From contig SGPE01000024.1 of the NCBI GenBank assembly GCA_004208945.1, positions 248,001 to 312,000 of the forward strand: a DNA stretch of 64,000 nt, in the 5' to 3' direction. Source of the DNA: Pseudoalteromonas sp. CO133X (GTDB taxonomy: Bacteria; Pseudomonadota; Gammaproteobacteria; Enterobacterales; Alteromonadaceae). Of this stretch, positions 46,906-55,347 are shown piece by piece. The notes beneath the pieces are model-generated. The model made no database searches. It was given only the letters and a program-made list of their open reading frames with translations, and was not told the origin of the DNA. Both the position numbers and the translations under genes were made by a program. Each line of letters starts with the position of its first letter. The stretch's first letter is position 1.

Positions 46906-48514
46906 TCTTACCTTCTAAATAGCGCATCAAACTAGGTGGGTAAATACGTGAAAACTGTTTACTCTCCTGGGCTATTTTTAGCTCGACACCAGGGTGCATA
47001 AGCTCATTGACCTTTAAACGACTTGTGGCCAGTAAGCGGGCAATTTTAAGCTTTACCAATTGTTTCTTTTTCTTTGTATTAGCCGTCTTTATTTTAATTT
47101 GTTGCTCACTTGCCGTTATTTTATTGATGTAGTGTTCGCGTTGAGCGGCATCAGGGATTTTGTTGGCTTTTTTACGAGCTTGTTGAAGGGCACTGGCCTT
47201 AGTTGCCAGTAACTTTTCAAAATCACTGATTTGTTGCTGTTTTTGCCTTAAGTCATGCCAATACTGAGCGATGAAAACACGGGTTTTTGTACCCGAGGGC
47301 GCGCCCAGTTCACCTGTTTCAATACGCATTGCATCTAAAATGTTACCACCAATAATTTTACCGCGCGGGTTATTTGCCTTACCAACACGAATGAGCCTGC
47401 GAGCACTTAAATCGCAATGTAATGCTTGGCGTTCGATAAACAGATCTTGAGAACTTTTTATATGACAATATTGCGCGTAACCAATTGAAATTGTGCGTAC
47501 AGCCTCAATATTGCACGTGAAGGCTTCGTTATTTTCGCGCTTGCGACCTATTGCCCCTAACATAATAGTGATTTCGCTTTTACTCTCAATGGTGGCTGAC
47601 TCCACAAAGCCCAATACGGTGATATCGCCCGTTGCTTTAACACGCATACCATCTTTAACGTCACCACTTATGATGACGCTGCCATCAAAATCAACGTGAC
47701 CTGTGCTAACATCAACATGATGAAAACATAAAACGTCATCGACGCGCATACCACGAGGAAGCGCAACAGGCACACCTTTAGAGTCAGCAATCAACATATT
47801 ACTGTTGATAGGGTCAATACGGGTGCCTTCAAAGGGTTCAAGGGGGAAGTCTTTACCCGCAGAGGCTGGTAACACATCACCACAAACAGTGAAACCATTC
47901 TCTCCAGCTGTCGCTGGAATACGCTGCATAAGCGGCGTACCTGGGTTTACAGTAATAATGGCGCCTAAATCACGCATATCGACCTTTCCACCAGACTTAG
48001 CTTGTGGGCTCAATACTCTATCTTGTGCGGTAGGGCATAACCGAACGAATTTTGCATCGTTGCCATCTTTAGGCATACGACCGTGGGCAACAATTGCACT
48101 GTAATGCGCACCTGCAGGTTGCTTAAATTGCTGCCCTAAAAAGGTATCAAGAGCACGCAGACTTACCCCTTTTTCTACACCTGCATCGGCCAAAGCTGCT
48201 TGGGCATCATCCATGCTGATTATTTTTCCACCTTTGGCCGTTGTTAAACTGGCTTCTGCAACCATATTCTTTTCATCAACACTTATTGCTATTGACGCGT
48301 CTACCGCTTTGGCAATGACAAGTGAGTGAGTATTATGTTGGCTACTTGGTGTGAATAATTTGCCTATATTTGCGTCTATTAGCTCAAACTCAGCATAAGA
48401 AGATTGTTCGAACAGCTCTAAAAGCTGCGAACTGGTCACCGGAAAACCAGCATCACGCGGGTGCTCAAGCAAAGAGACATATCCACTTTGCTCATCGAAC
48501 GTAAACATCGACAT
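46889..48514 (-). CDS. FapA (DUF342) family protein
   Basis: A 541-residue soluble protein. The middle carries the polymer-like beta repeat of FapA/DUF342 ([37 protein letters not shown]) ending with [12 protein letters not shown], followed by a basic coiled coil (about 440-510). An in-frame ATG at 48589 adds an Asn-run that is probably untranslated; ATG 48514 has GGACTC upstream. FapA proteins are linked to flagellar number in polar flagellates, but the mechanism is unclear. Located next to motY/rnt, which fits a motility link. Confidence 0.87.
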   Translation of the reverse strand: MSMFTFDEQSGYVSLLEHPRDAGFPVTSSQLLELFEQSSYAEFELIDANIGKLFTPSSQHNTHSLVIAKAVDASIAISVDEKNMVAEASLTTAKGGKIISMDDAQAALADAGVEKGVSLRALDTFLGQQFKQPAGAHYSAIVAHGRMPKDGNDAKFVRLCPTAQDRVLSPQAKSGGKVDMRDLGAIITVNPGTPLMQRIPATAGENGFTVCGDVLPASAGKDFPLEPFEGTRIDPINSNMLIADSKGVPVALPRGMRVDDVLCFHHVDVSTGHVDFDGSVIISGDVKDGMRVKATGDITVLGFVESATIESKSEITIMLGAIGRKRENNEAFTCNIEAVRTISIGYAQYCHIKSSQDLFIERQALHCDLSARRLIRVGKANNPRGKIIGGNILDAMRIETGELGAPSGTKTRVFIAQYWHDLRQKQQQISDFEKLLATKASALQQARKKANKIPDAAQREHYINKITASEQQIKIKTANTKKKKQLVKLKIARLLATSRLKVNELMHPGVELKIAQESKQFSRIYPPSLMRYLEGKITQTF

Positions 48515-48728
48515 TTGGGGAGTCCTGAAAAAAGGCCTGTTATTATTATTGTTCGTTGCTACGGAATTATTTTTTATATGAGGTAACAACAGGCCTATTT
48601 GAGCACAACTTTAGTATTATGTTAAGAACTTGTATGCGTCAAATGTGAAATTTTGTATAAAAACTGACTTTTCCTGCTGGATTTTTCATCATTCAAAGTT
48701 ACCTAGCAAAAATATCCTGATTAATGCC

Positions 48729-48758
48729 TTGAGTATAAACAGATTACTCAGTTATACT
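48729..48758 (+). promoter_or_regulatory. Sigma-70 promoter of ssrA
   Basis: TTGAGT at 48729-48734 and TATACT at 48753-48758 with an 18-bp spacer. The predicted start about 7 bp later gives a precursor whose 5' end is trimmed to 48791. Confidence 0.65.
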
Positions 48759-48790
48759 GCACCTACACTCTGAATGAGATATCAAATTCA

Positions 48791-49148
48791 GGGGCTGATT
48801 AGGATTCGACGGAATTCAAGACGCCCGAGGTGCATGTCGAGGTGCGGTTGGCCTCGTAAAAAAGCCGCAATCTAAAGTAATCGCAAACGACGATAACTAC
48901 GCTCTAGCGGCATAATAGCCCGCTAGCACTTCTCCGGCGCATTCTTGTGGGCCCGGTTCTGAAGTGTCACCCTACACAAGATCGCGATGGAAACCCTGGC
49001 CGGGGTTGAAGCGCTAAAACTAAGCGGCCTCGCCTTTTCAGATCGTGTTCGTCCGAGCTGTAAAGGTTAACTAAAAGACGATACTAAGCATGTAGTACCA
49101 AAGGTCGAGGCTTTTCGGACGGGGGTTCAAATCCCCCCAGCTCCACCA
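48791..49148 (+). ncRNA. ssrA: Transfer-messenger RNA
   Basis: A 358-nt tmRNA with GGGGCTGA 5' end pairing with the 3' end TCAGCTCC-ACCA (the mature 3' CCA is encoded) and a TTCAAAT T-loop. The tag frame runs from GCA at 48883 to TAA at 48913-48915 and reads ANDDNYALAA, giving AANDDNYALAA with the charged alanine. It rescues stalled ribosomes with SmpB. The 3' end is a known integration target for tyrosine-recombinase elements, and a second copy of this end at 52452 supports that here. Confidence 0.96.
49105..49148 (+). repeat. attL: ssrA 3' end
   Basis: The 44-nt end of ssrA (TCGAGGCTTTTCGGA...CTCCACCA) has a degenerate copy at 52452-52493. It is the presumed left attachment site of the element. 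Confidence 0.6.
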
Positions 49149-49162
49149 CTTTAAAGTGATAT

Positions 49163-49206
49163 AAAACAGCCAGTTAGAGCATTATGCTTTAACTGGCTTT
49201 TTTGTT
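49163..49206 (+). terminator. Rho-independent terminator after ssrA
   Basis: AGCCAGTTA-GAGC-ATTAT-GCTT-TAACTGGCTTTTTT stem-loop 15 bp past the tmRNA CCA end. Confidence 0.85.
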
Positions 49207-49306
49207 CCTGATATATTTGTCCACTTAGTGCCCACATTGGTTTTATCAAAGTATTAAACATAAAGATCTAAGGTAGAATTATTTAAAAATAAGGCTCTAT
49301 TAGGCT

Positions 49307-50100
49307 TTGTGTTTAAATTCCGTTTCCCCCTATAAGTGCATGCAGCGCGCTTTAGCTAAATTAGAAATGATTTGTGAAGCGCTGAATAATCCAATTGCTA
49401 TGAATTTACAGGCTAAAGATTTTGTTAAATGGCGTGGTGAACGTATGTCGGGTGAAACGCCAATAGGCCAAAAACAAAGAACAACGACCTTGTTTTAATT
49501 AAGAGTATGTTCAATAAATTAATTGAAGTAGGGGAGTTAAAATACCCAAATCCTTTAGCTGAAATTAAACCGTTCAAACTACAGCAAACCGAACTTTCAT
49601 TTTTAATGGAAGACGAAATTATCACTCTGCTGAATGAATTAAAGCGCTCTACTAACCCGCATATTTTAATCGTGTCTAAAATCTGTTTAGCAACTGGTTG
49701 TAGGATAAGTGAAGCATGTAACTTAAAAGGTTCTCAGGTTATTAAATCAGGCGATAGCTACCGTATCACCTTTATTAATACCAAGGGTAAAAAGAACAGA
49801 ACAGTACCAATTAGTGAAAAGCTTTTTAATGAGATCCCTAAAAAGTCAGGGCCACTATTTGCAGACTGTAGAAAGGCGTTTGAAAGGGCTGTGAATAAAA
49901 CGGATATTAACTTACTAAAAGGGCAGTGTAGTTGTGTTTTAAGGCATACTTTTGCGAGTCATTTTATGATGAACGGAGGTAATATTCTGGTACTACAGGA
50001 GATACTAGGGCATGCAAAGATTGAGCAAACTATGGTTTACTTGCATTTTTCACCAAGTCACTTAGAGGATGCTATTAAGTTTGGACCTCATATAAATTAA
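49307..50100 (+). pseudogene. Tyrosine-recombinase integrase, truncated and frameshifted
   Basis: Two consecutive frames encode pieces of one integrase. The first (to about 49474) has a core-binding segment (MQRALAKLEMICEALNNP; DFVKWRGERMSGETPIGQK). A five-A tract at 49470-49474 has apparently lost one A; adding it joins the frame to NNDLVLIKSMFNKLIEVGEL and the catalytic domain. That domain has the R-H-R-H/Y-type residues in TGCRISEACN, LRHTFASHF and LGHAKIEQTMVYLHF. The usual N-terminal arm-binding part is missing. It lies just beyond the ssrA 3' end, where such integrases sit. Most likely inactive; the P2-like type is suggested by the pattern. Confidence 0.8.
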
Positions 50101-50137
50101 TTGAAAATATAATTTTCAACTCAAATTAGAAGTTTAA

Positions 50138-50917
50138 TCATTCATCAAACTTGAAATATTTTTGTAATAACGGTATGAATTGCTGTGTTCCTAGGTTGGG
50201 GTCTTTTTTGTACTCAAAAAAAGCTGTCATTAAAGCAAGTCTAGCGTTTTTAATTTGTATAGATTCCGATTGTCTTCCACTTTTATCTAGCGGAATAAAT
50301 GAAAAATCAGCCCAAAAAATATTTATTATAAGTGGAGAACCACACAACTTCTTAACCTTGATGGTATATGGTGTTTTATCATAAGTTACATCATCTGGTA
50401 TTTCTACTTGATCAAAACAGGCCTCAATTTCGTCTATATGATCTTCAAAACCCTTACGGCTTACCCACTCTTTTGAAGTTAAAAAGTTATGAAAAGACTT
50501 TATCGATGGCAAAAGAGATTTTTTTTGATGATATATAAAAAATGCAACTCGGTCTTGATTCTTAGCATAGCGGGTTGTCAGCTGCAAGAGCCCTTCAAAC
50601 AAGTTAAGATTTCCATAATTTCGCTTGGCTTCGCATATCCATTTAAAGCCATTAAATTCAATGTGAATATCTACGGACCCGACTTCTTTTGTTTGCTCTT
50701 GAACATTGGTCCACCCAGCTTCATAAAGTCTACCAACGATTTCAGTAGTAATATCATCTTCTTTTTCAACAAAGTATTTATCAGATGAAGATTCCATTCT
50801 TCTTATTATTCTGCATAAATCTTCATGTAAAAGCTTCTCAAAATCGTCGAAATTAGATATTTGTTCTTTTTCAGTAATCTTTTCTAATTTATGAAGTTGC
50901 TCAGCAGTAAATTTCAT
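50138..50917 (-). CDS. PD-(D/E)XK-type nuclease, third gene of unknown operon
   Basis: A 259-residue soluble protein, last gene of a three-gene operon. Residues 55-115 carry a restriction-endonuclease-like core: E59 in the helix TTEIVGRLYEAGW, D83 in GSVDIHIEF, E96-A-K98 in WICEAKRNYG and Q112 in GLLQLTTRYA. That order of E..D..ExK..Q is the PD-(D/E)XK fold of Mrr-like and type II/IV nucleases. The remainder (about 130-259) is unrecognised. The start overlaps the upstream stop by one base (TAATG), so it is translationally coupled. A DNA-cleaving effector is likely; specificity and trigger are unknown. Confidence 0.65.
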   Translation of the reverse strand: MKFTAEQLHKLEKITEKEQISNFDDFEKLLHEDLCRIIRRMESSSDKYFVEKEDDITTEIVGRLYEAGWTNVQEQTKEVGSVDIHIEFNGFKWICEAKRNYGNLNLFEGLLQLTTRYAKNQDRVAFFIYHQKKSLLPSIKSFHNFLTSKEWVSRKGFEDHIDEIEACFDQVEIPDDVTYDKTPYTIKVKKLCGSPLIINIFWADFSFIPLDKSGRQSESIQIKNARLALMTAFFEYKKDPNLGTQQFIPLLQKYFKFDE

Positions 50918-51321
50918 TAGCTAAAATCCAAATTACAATAAAATGAGAAATTAGATGAATCAAAGTCTTCAACTTCTAAACCACTTTCGCGATATACGGG
51001 TAAGCCAGTACCTTTCTGATAATGTAATACTGACTCTTTATCTAAATCTTTTTCTTCGCAACCGTCATCATAAATGTATTCAACGGATAGGATTTCAGAA
51101 AAGAAACATACAAGAGAGATGATAGAATCAAGGTCATCGTAGCCACTCGCCTCTCTTAATTTATATATTGGGAAGTATAATTGTTCAGGTGAGCTCTCTA
51201 TGTAATCGATAAATTTAATTACATTCTCTATATCAAGTTCTTGGAAAGAATGGCCATATTTGGACACTTTTTCTCTATAAGCTTGAATACAGTTAGCTTT
51301 ATATTGATCTTGCAATGACAT
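50917..51321 (-). CDS. Unrecognised protein, second gene of the operon
   Basis: A 134-residue acidic protein (MSLQDQYKANCIQAYREKVS...). It has a predicted helical N-terminal half (DIENVIKFIDYIESSPEQLY), then a segment with FPIYKLREASGYDDLDSIIS and an acidic stretch (YDDGCEEKDLDKES). No family is recognised. Its first codons overlap the upstream gene by 23 bp and its stop overlaps the nuclease gene by one base. A small size and acidic character would fit an adaptor or inhibitor, but this is speculation. Confidence 0.6.
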   Translation of the reverse strand: MSLQDQYKANCIQAYREKVSKYGHSFQELDIENVIKFIDYIESSPEQLYFPIYKLREASGYDDLDSIISLVCFFSEILSVEYIYDDGCEEKDLDKESVLHYQKGTGLPVYRESGLEVEDFDSSNFSFYCNLDFS

Positions 51322-52294
51322 TATCTAAAAGCCTGCTAACATGAGTAACAGAAAGAGGGTGCTTTAATGATATTGAATTGCATGAATTTTGCTCCCAATG
51401 TAATTTTTTAGGTGCAATAGTTAGCGTTGTTTTGTAATCTTTATCATCTTTACTTTTCCAATCAATAACGATTGCCCGACAAATATATTTTTCTAAATTT
51501 CCATCTAAATTAGAAACTTCCATGCTTCTTGCACACATACTCTTATTGCGACTAGTATTAAGAGTAGCATCTTTCCCCGTGTATTCCCCAACTTTTATTA
51601 CAGAATCTGCTCTGCCAGAGCCTTGGTCATTATAGAAGTTTAAAATTGACTTAAAAAAGCAAATATTATTACTACGTGTTAATATTATGCTGAAACGCAT
51701 ACCAACTTCATCAGTGAAACAATTCATTACTTCTTTCTTGACGTAATCATGGTCTTTTTTAGGGATGTTTGCAGAAACCCTGATTTCAAACCTATCTTTT
51801 TTTAATGGCTTGAATACGCTGCAATAGTTTACTTTCTTTTCAGTAGCTGATTGGGTGGTAGCGGTAGATATGTATGCAATACTAAAAACTAACCCTTCTT
51901 TTATTCGTGAAAAGCCAATAAAGCGTACACCATTTCTTAATTGATGAATAGTGTCGCTATTTTGGATATAAAGAGTGGGTTCAACATCATCATTAGTGAT
52001 TTTATCTAACTCTTGGGACAAGTTAGAGTCTAGCTCAACGACTGAGATTGTTGAATTCTGACAAACTAAAATTGATGAATAAATAGCTAATAAATTTAAA
52101 CTTGTTGCTTCTGGAGCTAATTGTGAAGGTTTTTCTAATTGTTCAATTATGTTTGAGGCTGTCTTTTTTAAAGAATAAGACGTATTAAACTTAAACGGCT
52201 TAGCTAGCATTTTAAATAATTTTAAATCATCGAAACACTCTAGTGCTGAGAAATATGCCTCTGTGTCAAACTTTACTGCCTTGCTCGTTTTCAA
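51299..52294 (-). CDS. Unrecognised protein, first gene of the operon
   Basis: A 331-residue soluble protein. Start TTG at 52294, preceded by AAGGAGC at ideal spacing, so a TTG start is well supported although no ATG lies near. Two halves appear: residues 1-130 mostly helical (AVKFDTEAYFSALECFDDLK), and 130-331 more beta-rich, with conserved-looking HQLRNGVRFIGFSRI and KKLHWEQNSCNS. No catalytic motif, HTH or transmembrane segment is obvious. Candidate TATAAT at 52327-52332 on minus lies about 33 bp upstream. Function unknown; it could be the sensor of the operon. Confidence 0.6.
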   Translation of the reverse strand: MKTSKAVKFDTEAYFSALECFDDLKLFKMLAKPFKFNTSYSLKKTASNIIEQLEKPSQLAPEATSLNLLAIYSSILVCQNSTISVVELDSNLSQELDKITNDDVEPTLYIQNSDTIHQLRNGVRFIGFSRIKEGLVFSIAYISTATTQSATEKKVNYCSVFKPLKKDRFEIRVSANIPKKDHDYVKKEVMNCFTDEVGMRFSIILTRSNNICFFKSILNFYNDQGSGRADSVIKVGEYTGKDATLNTSRNKSMCARSMEVSNLDGNLEKYICRAIVIDWKSKDDKDYKTTLTIAPKKLHWEQNSCNSISLKHPLSVTHVSRLLDNVIARSI

Positions 52295-52451
52295 TAGTTG
52301 CTCCTTAACTTAAATTAGTGGGCTAAATTATAATTGCTTGTCCTTATTTTGCCCATATTGGTGAGATAAGGCAAGACTTCAAGAGATACCATAAGAAGCT
52401 AAGTTTCTGATTAAAAAGTAAGTTGTTGTTTTTATTGGTTACCTATTACAA

Positions 52452-52493
52452 TCGAGGCTTTTCGGAGGGGGGCAAATCCCCTCAGCTACACCA
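52452..52493 (+). repeat. attR-like degenerate copy of the ssrA 3' end
   Basis: A 42-nt copy of 49105-49148 starting TCGAGGCTTTTCGGA and ending CAGCTACACCA. It has two deleted bases and a few substitutions relative to the functional ssrA end, so it is an old duplication. Immediately after it, AAAAGGCT...AGCCTTTT (52500-52529) is a hairpin that may be the pre-integration ssrA terminator. The 52295-52717 gap holds these elements and no gene. Confidence 0.65.
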
Positions 52494-52499
52494 AATATG

Positions 52500-52529
52500 A
52501 AAAGGCTACTTTCAGAGCAGCCTTTTATT
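52500..52529 (+). terminator. Hairpin after the attR-like repeat
   Basis: AAAAGGCT / AGCCTTTT stem with an 11-nt loop; possibly the original terminator that followed ssrA before integration. Confidence 0.5.
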
Positions 52530-52717
52530 GCCAAAATTTTCAGTCATAGCTTTCATGGTTTCAAATTGAATTCTCTGTATTTAAATTATGAATATCTTTT
52601 TATCGTAAAAGCTTTTATTCATTTTTCTAGCTTCGTTACCATCAGCCATAAGGAAATGGAATTAGAATAAGGGAATTATGATTACATTGTAACAAGTTAT
52701 AATCAGTGGGGGCTATA

Positions 52718-53157
52718 TTGAAAAAATCTATCGAGCAGAAAAAAAGCTGACGCTTTGGCGAGGGCTTCATAACTCTGAGGTCGACAATAAGCTTAATCCT
52801 TTATACCCCGATTTTTACAGTAAACAGCTGCCTAATGGCGATATTAGAGCACCTGATGTTACTATTATTAAAGATAGAGCGAAGGAAGTAGTACTTTCAG
52901 AGGAAGGAGTAGGCACATCTCTGGTAGACAAAGAAGGTATTTTTGGCTACAAAAACTGGGAGTATTTTGTAATCCCTAAAGGAACCCATATCCCCTCAGA
53001 ATTAATAATCACCAAAGATCATTATATGGCAAGGAAAAAGTATTGGCATTACTCAATATCTCCGAACTTTGAAATGTCGTTAGATAGATTCATTGAAGCT
53101 CTTGATAAGCTCGTGTATAACGCTGGAATTAAAATAAAAGGAGCAAAGCATGCCTAG
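52718..53157 (+). pseudogene. Tse2-like ADP-ribosyltransferase-fold toxin, apparently frameshifted
   Basis: The frame from about 52720 to 53157 encodes a product that matches Pseudomonas Tse2 at pattern level: an LTLWRGLHN start block, then RAPDVTIIKD, GVGTSLVDKEGIF, YFVIPKGTHIPSEL, HYSISPN and DRFIEALDKLVYNA in the same order. No ATG opens that frame. A TTG at 52718 with GGGGG upstream gives MKKSIEQKK in another frame that enters the toxin frame by a -1 shift at a seven-A run (52739-52745). It is therefore a pseudogene or expressed by slippage. Tse2 is a cytoplasmic T6SS toxin; no T6SS structural genes are in the window. Confidence 0.65.
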
Positions 53158-53390
53158 CATTGAGATAAGAACTCTATCAGTCTTTTATCCAAGCTTTACA
53201 GGCTGCAATTAAGCATAATGATTTTGTATCTCAGTCTGAGACCGTAGATAAAGATGACTATGAAGAAAGTTCGTACATGTATGAATTGGAGTTAGTGAAA
53301 TTAATAAAATTGTATAAAAAAGCAGAAGAAAATGGAGTTCCAATTCCACTAAAAGATCTGCTCAAACCTCCTTTCGATGAGCTGGGCTAA
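53150..53390 (+). pseudogene. Tsi2-like immunity gene, apparently frameshifted
   Basis: ATG at 53150 overlaps the toxin stop by 8 bp. Its frame (MPSIEIRTLSVF...) stops after about 20 codons. Removing one A near 53166 joins MPSIEI to ELYQSFIQALQAAIKHND, then an acidic helical chain (YMYELELVKLIKLYKKAEEN) ending with GVPIPLKDLLKPP near 53390. The combined about 79-residue helical acidic product matches Tsi2 in size, charge and the closing P-rich segment. With the toxin also frameshifted, the pair is probably dead together. Confidence 0.5.
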
Positions 53391-53670
53391 AATGATAGGG
53401 TAAGCTCAGCATATTTTGTGGCTTACTCGCTCTTTCCAAATATGTTACCAATGATCTAAATTGGCAACAGTAGCCATAATTAAGTCATATGCCATTTATT
53501 ATTTAGTAGCGATAAAGCTATTTGTGGCAAAGTTAAAAATTCTACTTTTATAATGCTTTAAAAATTAATGAGAAGTATTTCCAACAGGTCATAGGGCACT
53601 TTAGATGTAAAAAAATGCGCTCATTCAAACAACAATGCATGAAGATCAAACTCATGAGATTTTAACAGTC

Positions 53671-54240
53671 ATGAAAGTATACAGAATTAATAGTAAGAAT
53701 GACCAAGGGGATATATTAGATTTTGACCCTTATTCAATGTATCAATCATTAAAAGGCTATACAGACATTGCCGAAGCAGAGTTTATGATTAAAATTTTTG
53801 ATTTACATGCTAACAATGACAGTATTTTTAATATCTGGCCAGATGTGATGTCTATAAAGCCATTATCTGGTGATTATGAAAAAGTTGATATGTATATCCA
53901 AGGTGGATTCTTAATACTATCAAAGGAAGCTTATGATTACTTACACCAATTTTTAAATGAGTATGGTGAGTTCCTTAAAATAGAAGTAAATGGCTTGGAA
54001 ATGATGCTTTTTAACCTCCGTGTTTTTGGGAAAGAAGATCCTGACAAATGTATTGAGGATTACTCTAAAGGCTTGAGAAGTGGTTTTAAAAGTTTTGCAT
54101 TTATTAATGCAGACATAAAAAATAAATTGATATTTAAATCTAAATTATTAGATGGAATAGGGGTGTTTTGCGGTGAAGAATTTAAGCAATTAATTGAACT
54201 AAAAAGTTTCAGTGGTGTTGAATTTAATGAACTTAGCTAA
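53671..54240 (+). CDS. Imm11-like (DUF1629) orphan immunity protein
   Basis: A 189-residue acidic protein; ATG 53671 (MKVYRINSKNDQGD) is preferred to ATG 53635. The pattern fits the Imm11/DUF1629 family: MKVYRI opening, GGFLILSKEAYDYL, YGEFLKIEVNG and a C-terminal FCGEEFKQLIELKSFSGVEF. These proteins protect against polymorphic toxins. No cognate toxin is visible next to it, so it may be an orphan left by a toxin island. Its codon composition is A+T-rich like the neighbouring element. Confidence 0.6.
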   Translation: MKVYRINSKNDQGDILDFDPYSMYQSLKGYTDIAEAEFMIKIFDLHANNDSIFNIWPDVMSIKPLSGDYEKVDMYIQGGFLILSKEAYDYLHQFLNEYGEFLKIEVNGLEMMLFNLRVFGKEDPDKCIEDYSKGLRSGFKSFAFINADIKNKLIFKSKLLDGIGVFCGEEFKQLIELKSFSGVEFNELS

Positions 54241-54398
54241 ATTTCTCTTTTATTCTACGAGCTTTACTTGAATCATAATAGTGATAATTGGCAACTTATA
54301 ATCCAGCATCACTAACACTGACAAACTCTTTCATAGCATAGCAATTAAGGTTGTAACAGCTGGCTTTTAAGTGTCTTATTCAGCCCTCCCGAACATAA

Positions 54399-54427
54399 AA
54401 ACCTCTAAACTTAATGGTTTAGAGGCT
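54399..54427 (-). terminator. Rho-independent terminator of the enoyl-CoA isomerase-like gene
   Basis: On minus: AGCCTCTAAAC / GTTTAGAGGT with T-run, 14 bp past the stop of the minus-strand gene at 54441. Confidence 0.82.
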
Positions 54428-54440
54428 CTACTCTTAAACA

Positions 54441-55157
54441 TCACACAACTAACTGCACAGCATCTATGATGGGTTTATTTTCAATATCAATGGTGTCGAT
54501 TATTTGTTTGTGTAGGCGCTTTTTGTGCTCGGCAAAAATAGCGCGTTTTTTATCGAATTGGCTGGCAAATTCAAGGGCGGTGTTAAATAAGCTGTCGCTG
54601 TCTGCACAGGCTTGTTCGATTATATGATCTTTTGCAAGTTCGCCTGCGGTTACTCGGCGGCCTGTGAGCATCATTTCGTTAAAGCGATAGTGTGGAATGG
54701 CTTTTTTAATAAAGGCGAGCATGCCTGGTAAAAACGGAATTGATAAATCAACTTCCGGAAAGCAGAAAAACCCACGGCTGCTTTGCATAAATCTAAAATC
54801 ACACGCGCAGGCTAAAATAGCGCCGTTGCCAAACGCATGCCCATTGATGGCGGCAATTACTGGCATCGGAAATAGTAATAAACGCTTAAATACTGCGTCC
54901 ATTGCGTGCATAAAACCGCTCACTTCGTCTAGCTTTTGTGCTTTTAGAGCGGGCATTAGCCAGTCTGTGTCTATGCCTAGGCTCCATGATTTCTCATCAT
55001 TTGAAGTAATAACCAGTGCTTTGTGTGCAGGGTTGGCTTCAATGTCATTTAGGCAGTTTAAAAATGCCTCTGCAAAAGCAGGGTTGTGACGATTTTCACC
55101 TGCGGTCATGGTGAGTATGGCCACAGAACCTTGTGTTTTTACGTTCATTAATTCCAT
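54441..55157 (-). CDS. Enoyl-CoA hydratase/isomerase family protein
   Basis: A 238-residue crotonase-fold protein. The oxyanion-hole segment is SWSLGIDTDWL, the second loop INGHAFGNGAILACACDFRF, and the catalytic Glu candidate lies in FFCFPEVDLSIPFLPG. The pattern is closer to delta3,delta2-enoyl-CoA isomerases (plant ECI type) than to hydratases, since only one Glu is conserved. Probable role in unsaturated fatty acid oxidation. It is divergent from the TauE/SafE gene. Confidence 0.82.
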   Translation of the reverse strand: MELMNVKTQGSVAILTMTAGENRHNPAFAEAFLNCLNDIEANPAHKALVITSNDEKSWSLGIDTDWLMPALKAQKLDEVSGFMHAMDAVFKRLLLFPMPVIAAINGHAFGNGAILACACDFRFMQSSRGFFCFPEVDLSIPFLPGMLAFIKKAIPHYRFNEMMLTGRRVTAGELAKDHIIEQACADSDSLFNTALEFASQFDKKRAIFAEHKKRLHKQIIDTIDIENKPIIDAVQLVV

Positions 55158-55347
55158 GCAGGATACTTTCTATTTTATCTTTGAGTGTGCTTAGTTATAT
55201 ACCATCAGCAGATGAAAATAAACCTCTAGTCCGACCAGTTGTATGTATTTAAACTGATTACCTTTTAGTCTAGGTAGGTATTTAAACAGTCGTTTAACTT
55301 AGTCGAGCATGTTAGTTTTGAATCAAATAACATAATAAAGCGACGTA

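Larger units (their letters stand above)
49149..52493. mobile_element. Decayed integrative element in ssrA
   Basis: An about 3.3-kb segment bounded by the ssrA 3' end and its degenerate repeat. It carries a broken integrase next to the att site and a three-gene operon of unknown function. The DNA is visibly A+T-richer than the flanking genes. The element is probably no longer mobile because the integrase is truncated and frameshifted. Confidence 0.65.

Noticed and set aside
49307..49498. 63-codon frame as an independent gene
   Set aside because: It is the 5' part of the integrase pseudogene, separated from the rest by a frameshift.
52739..52745. A7 run as a classical programmed -1 frameshift site
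   Set aside because: The preceding base is G, not A, and seven A is short for transcriptional slippage; I keep it only as a hypothesis in the toxin finding, with simple decay preferred.
54697..55089. 130-residue open frame antisense to the enoyl-CoA isomerase-like gene
   Set aside because: Opposite strand of a clear crotonase-fold gene; no independent support.
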